Assembly: GCA_913061025.1 (NCBI GenBank)
Contig: CAJXUJ010000007.1
Span: forward strand, 1 to 22,259
Direction: 5' to 3'
Source: an uncultured Actinomycetes bacterium
GTDB taxonomy: Bacteria; Actinomycetota; Actinomycetes; S36-B12
DNA length: 22,259 bases
Below the pieces are notes generated by a model. The model saw only the letters and a list, made by a program, of their open reading frames with translations, had not been told where the DNA came from and did not search any database. Positions 1 through 7,850 of the stretch are shown here, piece by piece (positions within the stretch are counted from its first letter, which is position 1; each line of letters starts with the position of its first letter). The position numbers and the translations under genes are program-made.

Positions 1-2
1 TC

Positions 3-1157
<1,155 letters not shown>

Positions 1158-1159
1158 TC

Positions 1160-1942
1160 GTGCCGTACGTCGATCGGCTCGATAGGGGATCGGTTCGCTG
1201 GTTGACGATCAGTGATCCCGCACGCAGAAATGCCCTGAGTGCTGCACTGTTGGAGGAGCTCAGTCAGGCGATCGCCGATGCCCAGGGGGATGGCGTTCGG
1301 GTTCTCGTCATTACATCGGCAACCGTCAAGGGTGTCTGGTCTGCCGGGCATGACATCACCGAACTGCCGGGTGGTGACCGTGATCCTCTGACGTGGGACA
1401 ACCCTCTCGAGGCTGCGCTTCGATCTATTCGCGATGCATCAATCCCGATCATCGCCGCAGTGGACGGAACAGTCTGGGGTGGTGCCAGTGACCTCGTGCT
1501 CACCTGCGATCTGGTGGTGGCCGTCCGCACGGCGTCGTTCGCCATAACGCCAGTCAAACTTGGGATTCCCTACAACACCGCGGGAGTGAGTCACTTCGTC
1601 AACGCCCTTCCCTTGCACATTGCAAAGGAGATGTTTTTCACGGCTGACCCGATCACCGCTGAACAAGCAGCTCACTTCGGCGTCGTCAACCGCCTGGTGG
1701 GTGACACGGAGGAGATGCGATCTGCGGCGACTGCTCTCGCGGAGCGCATAGCCACGATGGCACCCTTGGCGATCAGTGCCATCAAGGCCGAGATGACGGC
1801 CCTGACGGAGGCGCGTCCGATGACGAGTGACCGATTCGAGGAACTGAACGCCCTGCGTTCACGGGCGTGGACGTCGCGTGACTACCGAGAAGGTCTCGTG
1901 GCTTTCCACGAAAGGCGCCCGGCGGAATTCGACGGGCGCTAG
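1160..1942 (+). CDS. scpB: Methylmalonyl-CoA decarboxylase-like enoyl-CoA hydratase/isomerase (crotonase) family protein
   Basis: 260-residue crotonase-fold protein that best fits the E. coli ScpB (YgfG) methylmalonyl-CoA decarboxylase subgroup, which converts methylmalonyl-CoA to propionyl-CoA and CO2. Visible landmarks are SAGHDITELP followed by GGDRDPL, VWGGASDLVLTCDLVVA, TPVKLGIPYNTAGV, FFTADPITAEQA and the tail SRDYREGLVAFHERRP, all with clear ScpB counterparts. His64, Gly108 and Tyr138 match the ScpB active-site positions His66, Gly110 and Tyr140. Length is normal for the family. The GTG start is 2 nt after the sigA stop with no clear ribosome binding site, which suggests translation by reinitiation. 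No methylmalonyl-CoA mutase is present in the window. A general enoyl-CoA hydratase role is the alternative, but the two catalytic Glu of hydratases are not at the expected places. Confidence 0.85.
   Translation: MPYVDRLDRGSVRWLTISDPARRNALSAALLEELSQAIADAQGDGVRVLVITSATVKGVWSAGHDITELPGGDRDPLTWDNPLEAALRSIRDASIPIIAAVDGTVWGGASDLVLTCDLVVAVRTASFAITPVKLGIPYNTAGVSHFVNALPLHIAKEMFFTADPITAEQAAHFGVVNRLVGDTEEMRSAATALAERIATMAPLAISAIKAEMTALTEARPMTSDRFEELNALRSRAWTSRDYREGLVAFHERRPAEFDGR
1915..1939. terminator. Candidate hairpin terminator at the scpB / DUF7455 convergent junction
   Basis: GCGCCCG (1915-1921) pairs with CGGGCGC (1933-1939), a perfect 7-bp GC-rich stem with an 11-nt loop, ending inside the last codons of the + strand gene. 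There is no U tract. Only 5 nt separate the two convergent genes, so a shared terminator here is plausible. Confidence 0.35.
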
Positions 1943-1947
1943 AGCTC

Positions 1948-2175
1948 CTAGGCGGATTCGGTCTCAGCGGGCGCCGGGTTCTCCGAGAGACGGTGGGTCT
2001 CATCGATGATGTGCTCGGCTTTCGGACGCAACGCGTCCTCGTGCCGACTCCAGTGATGACCGCAGAATTGAAGATCCGTGCCACCGGGGAGGACCACGCG
2101 CACATATGCCTGAGCGTTGCAGCGATCGCAGCGATCGGTCGCGCTCAGTTCAGGGGCCGTAAGCGTCGTGGTCAT
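1948..2175 (-). CDS. DUF7455 family small zinc-ribbon-like protein
   Basis: 75-residue protein of a small actinobacterial family of unknown function, commonly found beside the primary sigma factor and parE. Two putative metal-binding knuckles are visible: Cys16-x2-Cys19 (DRCDRC) and Cys38 with His40/His41 (FCGHH), separated by a short beta-rich stretch. The C-terminal 25 residues are acidic and probably disordered. A strong ribosome binding site (AGGAGGT on the minus strand, near 2178-2184) fixes the ATG at 2175. It is transcribed divergently from parE and converges on scpB with a 5-nt gap. The zinc site is inferred from residue pattern only, and no enzymatic function can be assigned. Confidence 0.85.
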   Translation of the reverse strand: MTTTLTAPELSATDRCDRCNAQAYVRVVLPGGTDLQFCGHHWSRHEDALRPKAEHIIDETHRLSENPAPAETESA

Positions 2176-2230
2176 GGCACCTCCTGCCGTTAGTCCAGGC
2201 TCCGGTGAGCCGGTGCGCTAAGTGTTACAT

Positions 2231-2283
2231 GGTTACGGCTCCGGGGCCCGAATTCCACACCTGAATTCGCCGGTGGCGTAACC
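2231..2283. promoter_or_regulatory. 53-bp interrupted inverted repeat in the DUF7455-parE divergent region
   Basis: Three nested pairing blocks share one centre: GGTTACG (2231-2237) with CGTAACC (2277-2283), CCGG (2241-2244) with CCGG (2270-2273), and CGAATTC (2249-2255) with GAATTCG (2263-2269) around a 7-nt loop. There are 18 complementary base pairs, one 3x3 internal mismatch and one 4-nt bulge. It lies about 90 bp upstream of the parE start and 55 bp upstream of the DUF7455 start, in non-coding DNA. It could be an operator for a dimeric regulator or a structured 5' leader. No gene ends here, so an ordinary terminator is less likely. Confidence 0.55.
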
Positions 2284-2362
2284 CCGAGCCGCTTGTGCGC
2301 TTGTTCCCGTTGGGTGTTGCTACGGGCGCGAGCCGTTGCCGGGGTCTTGGAGGGCCGGGCGC

Positions 2363-2368
2363 TAGCGT
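2363..2368 (+). promoter_or_regulatory. Candidate -10 element for a leaderless parE transcript
   Basis: TAGCGT fits the actinobacterial TANNNT -10 pattern and ends 7 nt before the parE ATG at 2376. No Shine-Dalgarno sequence is close to that ATG, so a transcript starting at or next to the A of the start codon is expected. No convincing -35 is visible. Confidence 0.35.
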
Positions 2369-2375
2369 TCGCTCG

Positions 2376-4448
2376 ATGGCCACAACCAAGCAGTCCGGAT
2401 ACTCCGCTCGTGATCTTGCAGTTCTCGAGGGTCTGGACGCGGTCCGCAAACGCCCCGGTATGTACATCGGTAGTAACGATGGCCGCGGACTCATGCATTG
2501 TCTGTGGGAGATCTTCGACAACTCGGTCGACGAAGCACTGGCCGGGCACTGCAGCGCCATCGAGGTGGTGCTCGAATCGGGAGGATCGGTACTCGTCTCG
2601 GACAACGGTCGGGGCATTCCGGTAGACAAGGAACCCAAGACGAAACTGTCCGGCGTTGAACTCGTTCTGACGAAGTTGCACGCCGGCGGGAAGTTCGGCG
2701 GCGGCTCCTACACGGCATCCGGCGGACTCCACGGTGTGGGTGCATCCGTTGTCAATGCGCTGAGCGCTCGACTCGATGTCGAGGTGGACCGCGGGGGCAA
2801 GACGCACGGGATGTCGTTCCGTAGGGGCGTCCCCGGCTATTTCGATGCCGAGGGTCCCGATGCGGCGTTCCAACGCAAGGGCGGCTTGGAGATCGTCGGG
2901 AAGGCCCCGCGTACTCGTACGGGAACGCGGGTGCGCTGGTGGGCTGATCCGCAGGTCTTCACCAAGGATGCTGACTACGACAGAACAGCGCTGAGGGAAC
3001 GTGCGGTGCAGAGCAGCTTCCTAGTCCCGGGCCTGAAGATCACCTTGCGCGATGAGCGGGATCCAGGTGATGTCTGGGAGGAAGTTCTCCAACACAAGGG
3101 CGGAATCAACGAATACGTCGAATATCTGTCCAGGGGCGAGAAGGTCTGTTCGGTTATCCGACTTCACGGCTCCGGTCACTTCCACGAGACGGTTCCGATC
3201 CTCGATGACAAGGGTCACATGACGTCGCAGGAAGTGGAGCGGGATCTCGGTGTGGATATCGCCCTCCAGTGGGACGGTGGGTACGACACCGAGTTGCGGA
3301 GTTTCGTCAACGTCATCGCCACTCCCAAAGGTGGCACCCACGTTGCCGGCTTCGAGCGGGCGCTGGTGAAGGTCGTCAATGAGCAACTCAAGAAGACCAG
3401 GGTCTTGAAGGCTTCTGAGGGTGCCATCGTCAAGGAAGACGCCCTCGAGGGCCTCACGGCCGTCGTGACGGTCCGCTTGGCCGAGCCGCAGTTCGAAGGC
3501 CAGACCAAGGAAGTCCTGGGCACGCCGGCCGTCAGTCGCATCGTGGGGAACGTGGTCTCCAAGGAACTCTCCGCCTGGTTCACGAAGCCGCCTCGCGGGG
3601 AGAAAGCCGCTACCAAGGCGGTTCTCGACAAGATCGCCGGGGCTATGCGAACGCGAGTGGCTGCGCGCGCCCACCGCGATACCCAACGCCGAAAGTCGGC
3701 ACTAGAAACTTCCACGCTCCCGGCGAAACTCGTGGATTGTCGACGAAGTGACGCCGAGGGCACCGAACTGTTCATCGTCGAGGGAGATAGCGCCCTGGGA
3801 ACCGCCAAGACCGCTCGCGACGCGGACTTTCAGGCGCTCCTCCCGATTCGCGGAAAGATCCTGAACGTTCAGAAAGCCTCTCTCGCGGACATGTTGAAGA
3901 ACGCCGAGTGCGCATCGATCATTCAAGTAATCGGTGGTGGATCCGGCCGCAGCTTCGATATCGACCAGGTCCGGTACGAAAAGATCATCCTGATGACCGA
4001 CGCGGACGTCGATGGTGCGCACATTCGCTGCCTGCTCCTTACTCTCATCCATCGATATCTGCCAGGCTTGCTGGAACAGGGCAAGGTATTCGCCGCAGTT
4101 CCACCGCTGCACCGGATCGAGATCGCGGGCAAGGGTGGCAAGGCCTCGGAAGTGGTGTACTCCTACAGCGACGCCGAAATGCGGGCCATCGTTAAGGACG
4201 CAACCGCCAAGGGGAGGCGGGTGAAGGATCCTGTACAGCGCTACAAAGGTCTCGGCGAGATGGACGCGGGTCAACTACGGGAGACGACCATGGACCCGGC
4301 CCGTCGAACCCTGCGCAGAATGACGGTGGGAGATGGATCGGTATCCAGCGATGTCTTCGATCTGTTGATGGGAGAGCACGTGGCTCCGCGTCGCGATTTC
4401 ATCGTCGCCGGTGCACGCGAACTGGATCGAACGCGCATCGACACCTGA
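2376..4448 (+). CDS. parE: DNA topoisomerase IV subunit B (ParE; type IIA ATPase subunit)
   Basis: 690-residue ATPase subunit of a type IIA topoisomerase, which powers DNA strand passage and decatenates daughter chromosomes with ParC. The GHKL ATPase site is complete: Glu45/Asn49 helix (WEIFDNSVDEAL), SDNGRGIP at 75-82, and GGLHGVGASVVNALS at 116-130. The TOPRIM domain has EGDSA at 469-473 and DADVDGAHIR at 542-551, followed by the RYKGLGEMD region. FQALLPIRGKILNVQKAS and the parC gene in the same window favour ParE over GyrB. The frame stays open upstream to a GTG at 2295, but family N-termini begin near YSARDLAVLEGL, so ATG 2376 is chosen, giving a probable leaderless start. The large dyad at 2231-2283 lies upstream. 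The beta-carbonic anhydrase follows after 47 nt. Confidence 0.93.
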   Translation: MATTKQSGYSARDLAVLEGLDAVRKRPGMYIGSNDGRGLMHCLWEIFDNSVDEALAGHCSAIEVVLESGGSVLVSDNGRGIPVDKEPKTKLSGVELVLTKLHAGGKFGGGSYTASGGLHGVGASVVNALSARLDVEVDRGGKTHGMSFRRGVPGYFDAEGPDAAFQRKGGLEIVGKAPRTRTGTRVRWWADPQVFTKDADYDRTALRERAVQSSFLVPGLKITLRDERDPGDVWEEVLQHKGGINEYVEYLSRGEKVCSVIRLHGSGHFHETVPILDDKGHMTSQEVERDLGVDIALQWDGGYDTELRSFVNVIATPKGGTHVAGFERALVKVVNEQLKKTRVLKASEGAIVKEDALEGLTAVVTVRLAEPQFEGQTKEVLGTPAVSRIVGNVVSKELSAWFTKPPRGEKAATKAVLDKIAGAMRTRVAARAHRDTQRRKSALETSTLPAKLVDCRRSDAEGTELFIVEGDSALGTAKTARDADFQALLPIRGKILNVQKASLADMLKNAECASIIQVIGGGSGRSFDIDQVRYEKIILMTDADVDGAHIRCLLLTLIHRYLPGLLEQGKVFAAVPPLHRIEIAGKGGKASEVVYSYSDAEMRAIVKDATAKGRRVKDPVQRYKGLGEMDAGQLRETTMDPARRTLRRMTVGDGSVSSDVFDLLMGEHVAPRRDFIVAGARELDRTRIDT

Positions 4449-4495
4449 CCACTTGGCGATTGCAGCGCCATCGCTATTCAAGCAAAGGAACCTGA

Positions 4496-5023
4496 ATGCT
4501 CCACGACACCAGTAGGCCATTTCCGGTGGAGGACTTTGCCGACGTGCTTGAGTCGAATGCCGCGTTCGCTCAATCTTTCGTCGACCAGGGGCTTACGGGC
4601 CGTGCGGCTAAAGGTCTTGCCATCATCACCTGCATGGATTCACGTATCGATCCACTCTCGATCGTGGGCATGCAGGCCGGTGACGTAAAGATCCTCCGCA
4701 ACGCAGGAGCTCGGGTCACCGAAGACGTCCTGCGAACCCTTGTCCTGGCTACACATCTGCTGGGCGTGGAGCGCGTACTCGTTATGCCGCACACGGACTG
4801 CCGAATGGCCAGCGCGGAGGAGGACGCCGTTCACGAGGCGATCTACGAGGCATCGGGAATTGATGCTCGCTCTTTGGAGATCAGAACGTCGATGGACCAA
4901 CTCGGTGCGTTGGCATCGGACATCACCCGGATTCGTACATTCCCCTTCCTGCCTGCGGATCTTGCGGTTGCCGGAGCCATTTACGACGTGCGGACGGGGC
5001 AACTCACTACTGTTGACCTGTGA
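4496..5023 (+). CDS. Beta-class carbonic anhydrase (Rv1284-like)
   Basis: 175-residue cytoplasmic zinc enzyme interconverting CO2 and bicarbonate. The zinc ligands and dyad are complete: Cys46, Asp48 and Arg50 in CMDSR, and His99/Cys102 in HTDC. LRNAGARVTEDVLRTL follows the first motif as in the short actinobacterial beta-class enzymes typified by M. tuberculosis Rv1284. The ATG at 4496 has a reasonable ribosome binding site (AAAGGAA about 6 nt upstream). The TGA stop overlaps the GTG start of the downstream reductase by 4 nt (GTGA), so the two are probably translationally coupled. It lies 47 nt after parE, where two weak, mutually exclusive hairpins around 4454-4474 leave it unclear whether transcription continues from parE. 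Supplying bicarbonate for carboxylases is the usual inferred role. Confidence 0.92.
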   Translation: MLHDTSRPFPVEDFADVLESNAAFAQSFVDQGLTGRAAKGLAIITCMDSRIDPLSIVGMQAGDVKILRNAGARVTEDVLRTLVLATHLLGVERVLVMPHTDCRMASAEEDAVHEAIYEASGIDARSLEIRTSMDQLGALASDITRIRTFPFLPADLAVAGAIYDVRTGQLTTVDL

Positions 5024-6369
5024 AGTCTCGGGTAGCCGTCGTCGGCTCAGGTCCCTCTGGAATGTACGCGGCAGACGCGCTCACCGACCATGAGATCGAG
5101 GTCGACGTCTTCGATCGTCTCCCCACCCCGTTCGGACTCGTCCGATACGGCGTTGCTCCCGATCACGTCAGCATTCGGTCAGTCCGCGACACCCTGGACA
5201 AGGTTTGGGACAAACCCGGAATTCGTTTCCTAGGCAATGTCGAGGTGGGTCGAGACATCTCCATCGAAGAACTACGTCGGTCGTACAACGCCGTTGTGCT
5301 GACCTATGGCGCGGCGGCCGACCGCCGACTCGGTATTGAGGGTGAAGATCTACCAGGAAGCGTTGCGGCTACCGACTTCGTGGCTTGGTACACCGGCCAC
5401 CCGGACTACCGCGGACCCGACTTCTCCCGGCTGCTGCACAACACCCGTCGTGTCGCCGTCATCGGCGTGGGGAATGTGGCGGTCGATGTGGTTCGCGTTC
5501 TGAGTAAGTCCGAATCGGAACTATCCGAAACAGATATGCCCGACCACGTTCTTGAGGCATTGCGCGACGCACCGATCGAACATGTCACCCTGTTGGGAAG
5601 GCGAGGCCCCGTTCAGGCGTCGTTCACCACTAAGGAACTCAAGGAGCTTGGTGAACTTGCCGAGGCCGACGTTCATGTTCGCCAAGACGAGTTGGAACTC
5701 GATCCGTGGAGCCAAGAGCAGTTGGCCAACAACAAAGTGGCACAGCGCAATGTCGCGGTACTCAATGAGTGGCTCGAGCGGGATTCGCGAACGGACACCC
5801 ACCGCGCTATCGATCTCCGGTTCTTTGTTCGGCCGGAATCAATTGGTGGTGCGACACATGTCGATTCCATCACCGTCGAACGCACCGAACTCGATGCTGA
5901 TGGACGGCTGTCCGGTCGGGGTGAATTCGAGCGACTCGACGTCGATCTTGTCGTGCGCAGCGTCGGGTACCGGGGGGAGGCGATGCCCGGAGTGCCGTTC
6001 GATCCAACCAGTAACGTGATTCCCAACATCGATGGGCGGGTAACCGACGGTGGAGATGTTGTTCCCGGCCTGTACGTAGCTGGCTGGATCAAGCGAGGGC
6101 CGACCGGAATCATCGGGACCAACAAGAAGTGCGCAGTCGGCACCGTTACGTCACTCCTAGAGGACCTGCCTTCGCTGCCGGATCCCGTGGAGACAACGGA
6201 CCTCGCCCAGGTGCTGAGTGACCGAGGAGTCCAAACGGTGTCGGTCGACGGTTGGCGTGCGATCGATGCTCGCGAGCGCGATCGGGGTCACGAGCGAGGA
6301 CGCCCCCGTCAGACGATTGCTGCGCGCGAGGAACTCATGGAAATTGCCGGCACTACTCCCGCCACTTGA
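5020..6369 (+). CDS. fprA: FprA-type ferredoxin/flavodoxin-NADP(+) reductase
   Basis: 449-residue flavoprotein of the adrenodoxin-reductase-like FprA family, moving electrons between NADPH and ferredoxins, for example to feed P450s or Fe-S enzymes. The FAD-binding Rossmann motif VAVVGSGPSGMYAADAL is at the N-terminus, followed by RLPTPFGLVRYGVAPDH. The NADP-binding motif VIGVGNVAVDVVRVL is near residues 147-161, then LLGRRGPVQASFTTKEL. The C-terminal FAD-contact segment GWIKRGPTGIIGTNKK is near residue 354. Length is normal. The GTG start overlaps the carbonic anhydrase stop (GTGA), and no separate strong ribosome binding site is seen, which fits coupled translation. Its last 17 nt overlap the 3' end of the convergent thioredoxin-like gene. 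The natural ferredoxin partner cannot be identified from this window. Confidence 0.93.
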   Translation: MKSRVAVVGSGPSGMYAADALTDHEIEVDVFDRLPTPFGLVRYGVAPDHVSIRSVRDTLDKVWDKPGIRFLGNVEVGRDISIEELRRSYNAVVLTYGAAADRRLGIEGEDLPGSVAATDFVAWYTGHPDYRGPDFSRLLHNTRRVAVIGVGNVAVDVVRVLSKSESELSETDMPDHVLEALRDAPIEHVTLLGRRGPVQASFTTKELKELGELAEADVHVRQDELELDPWSQEQLANNKVAQRNVAVLNEWLERDSRTDTHRAIDLRFFVRPESIGGATHVDSITVERTELDADGRLSGRGEFERLDVDLVVRSVGYRGEAMPGVPFDPTSNVIPNIDGRVTDGGDVVPGLYVAGWIKRGPTGIIGTNKKCAVGTVTSLLEDLPSLPDPVETTDLAQVLSDRGVQTVSVDGWRAIDARERDRGHERGRPRQTIAAREELMEIAGTTPAT

Positions 6370-6892
6370 TGCCACAACCCATCGCCGGCTTCCCGCCGGT
6401 GAAGGCCTCTCCTTCGCAGGCGGCGTCGATCGCGGCCGTGAGATGGGCGCCATCAACAGGTTGGGGTTGGCGTGGGCGTGCGTCGTCCATGGCTCCCCGA
6501 TAGACCAGCATTCCCGTGGCATCAAAGACGAAAAAGTCTGGCGTACACACGGCCCCAAATCTCCGCGCGACGTTCTGACTCGAATCGACAAGATAGGGAA
6601 ACGACCACCCGGCGCGAGCTGCTTGTTCCCGTAGTCCCGGCACGTCATCCTCGGGATAGGCACCGACATCGTTGCTGCAGATGGCGACGAAACCGGCACG
6701 CGTTTCTCGTGCGGCGATGGACCCGAGTTCTGACTCCACGGACTGCACGTAGGGACAGTGATTGCACGCGAATACGACGACCACCGGGCGCCCTTGGGCA
6801 AACGTTCCAAGCGAGACCGCGTTGCCATCGAGATCCGGAAGAGTGACGTCGGGAAGGTGCGTTATCTCGGTGCTGCTGGATTCAACGGCCAC
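6353..6892 (-). CDS. Thioredoxin-fold redoxin (AhpC/TSA-like) family protein
   Basis: 179-residue thioredoxin-fold protein resembling AhpC/TSA or TlpA-like peroxiredoxin-related proteins. The redox-active CNHC motif is at 43-46 (FACNHCPYVQ), with a conserved Cys116 in the cis-Pro loop region (AVCTPDFFVFD) and a terminal Cys173 in the family signature PAMGCGIKWRE. No signal peptide is visible, so it is probably cytoplasmic. The GTG start at 6892 has a strong ribosome binding site (AGGAGG on the minus strand, 5 nt spacing). It lies 58 nt downstream of the sucrase/ferredoxin-like gene on the same strand and may be the last gene of the psuG-psuK-parC unit, or have its own promoter near the repeat at 6917-6952. 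Substrate is unknown. The 3' end overlaps fprA by 17 nt tail to tail. Confidence 0.88.
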   Translation of the reverse strand: MAVESSSTEITHLPDVTLPDLDGNAVSLGTFAQGRPVVVVFACNHCPYVQSVESELGSIAARETRAGFVAICSNDVGAYPEDDVPGLREQAARAGWSFPYLVDSSQNVARRFGAVCTPDFFVFDATGMLVYRGAMDDARPRQPQPVDGAHLTAAIDAACEGEAFTGGKPAMGCGIKWRE

Positions 6893-6916
6893 TGCCGCCT
6901 CCTAGAACTGGGGTCT

Positions 6917-6952
6917 TGTTTGGGTCACGTGTTTGGGTCTCATGTTCGGGTC
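6917..6952. repeat. Three 13-bp-period direct repeats (TGTTYGGGTC)
   Basis: TGTTTGGGTC (6917-6926), TGTTTGGGTC (6930-6939) and TGTTCGGGTC (6943-6952) recur every 13 bp, with a degenerate GGGGTC just before them. The third copy runs into the stop codon of the sucrase/ferredoxin-like gene and the array fills most of the 58-nt gap to the thioredoxin-like gene. On the transcribed strand it reads as repeated GACCCRAACA. It is either a protein-binding array or local sequence expansion. Confidence 0.6.
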
Positions 6953-7850
6953 AGGCGATTGTGCTCACCTGACGGGCAGTCCACACGGTACGCGGTTTCG
7001 GTTCCGCGCCGCACGAAGCAGCGGACGTGACAGTGTGAGAGGTACAGATGACCTCAAAGCTCCCATTCGCCGGTGTCTGCACGATGACGACGACTGTGTT
7101 CTCGGAGTCATCGGTCGGTTCCACCCGTGGGGAAACCCGCGTGGCTACGTCCCACGGTAACTCCAGGCGGGTACGGATAGCTGCGTCAGCGACCTGCTCC
7201 GGCGGCGACAGGTAACTTGCACCTCGTAGGTAGGCAGCCGCAGGCTCACCTTGACGGCCGTACCGAGCATCCCGATCGAGACGTCCGTACACACGACCCG
7301 ACGGCAGGAACAAACTCGTGGCGGCGTAGCGGTGACCGCCTAGGTGGCTGCATTCCCAGGGCTCGGCTCCCAGCGCTTTGCGTGATTGAAGATGCGCTCT
7401 CCCTTCGGTTGCACAGCAAACGTCGCGTTTGCCATGTGTGCAGACGAACTCTTGTGACGACGTCATCGTTTGCTCCAAGCGCGGAAGGATTCCACGGCCG
7501 ATAGCAGGAAAGTCCAACTCGAGGATGTCGCGAATGTCGTCCAGAACACCGAATGTCCCCGATCCGCCTGATGGATCGGGAGCCGCGATCCAGATGTGTC
7601 GGAGTGTGGAGTCGTCACGATGTCGACGGTCGTCGCTGCGGGCGAGAATGGAGCGGACTCCGTGCTCTTCCAGGGCAGAGGACAGGACAGATCTGACGTC
7701 CTCGGGGAAACGGGAATCGGCGATCGCGTCTTTGCCCCAGGGGCCGGGATGCTCGATTACCAGCCAGGCCCGTGCACGTGGCGCCGTTCCGGACATCGGT
7801 TCCCCGGTCAGCCTTGCAACGGCCGAGCAGGAGTCCGCGGGGGTGCTCAT
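6951..7850 (-). CDS. Sucrase/ferredoxin-like family protein (thioredoxin-like [2Fe-2S])
   Basis: 299-residue member of the sucrase/ferredoxin-like family, whose C-terminal half resembles a thioredoxin-like [2Fe-2S] ferredoxin. The signature is present: Cys137-x7-Cys145-Cys146 in VCTHGKRDVCCA, and Cys167, His169 and His173 in ECSHLGGHRYA, followed by LFLPSGRVYGRLD. The sucrase part of the family name is historical and is not evidence of sugar cleavage; an electron-transfer or Fe-S role is more likely. The ATG start overlaps the parC stop codon by 4 nt (ATGA at 7850-7847 on the minus strand), so translation is probably coupled to parC. The repeat at 6917-6952 sits just beyond its stop. Whether the first methionine or Met19 is used is uncertain, but the coupling favours the first. 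Confidence 0.87.
   Translation of the reverse strand: MSTPADSCSAVARLTGEPMSGTAPRARAWLVIEHPGPWGKDAIADSRFPEDVRSVLSSALEEHGVRSILARSDDRRHRDDSTLRHIWIAAPDPSGGSGTFGVLDDIRDILELDFPAIGRGILPRLEQTMTSSQEFVCTHGKRDVCCATEGRAHLQSRKALGAEPWECSHLGGHRYAATSLFLPSGRVYGRLDRDARYGRQGEPAAAYLRGASYLSPPEQVADAAIRTRLELPWDVATRVSPRVEPTDDSENTVVVIVQTPANGSFEVICTSHTVTSAASCGAEPKPRTVWTARQVSTIA

Noticed and set aside
2295..2375. Upstream extension of parE to a GTG at 2295
   Set aside because: The extra 27 residues have no family counterpart, and the ATG at 2376 with a TANNNT element 7 nt upstream fits better.
3021..3686. Long antisense open frame within parE (and a similar one at 486-1118 within sigA)
   Set aside because: Such frames are expected opposite GC-rich coding sequence; the translations show no family motif and the sense genes are unambiguous.
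4454..4474. Terminator between parE and the carbonic anhydrase
   Set aside because: Two short 5-bp stems (TGGCG/CGCCA and GCGAT/ATCGC) exclude each other and neither is strong; not listed as a feature.
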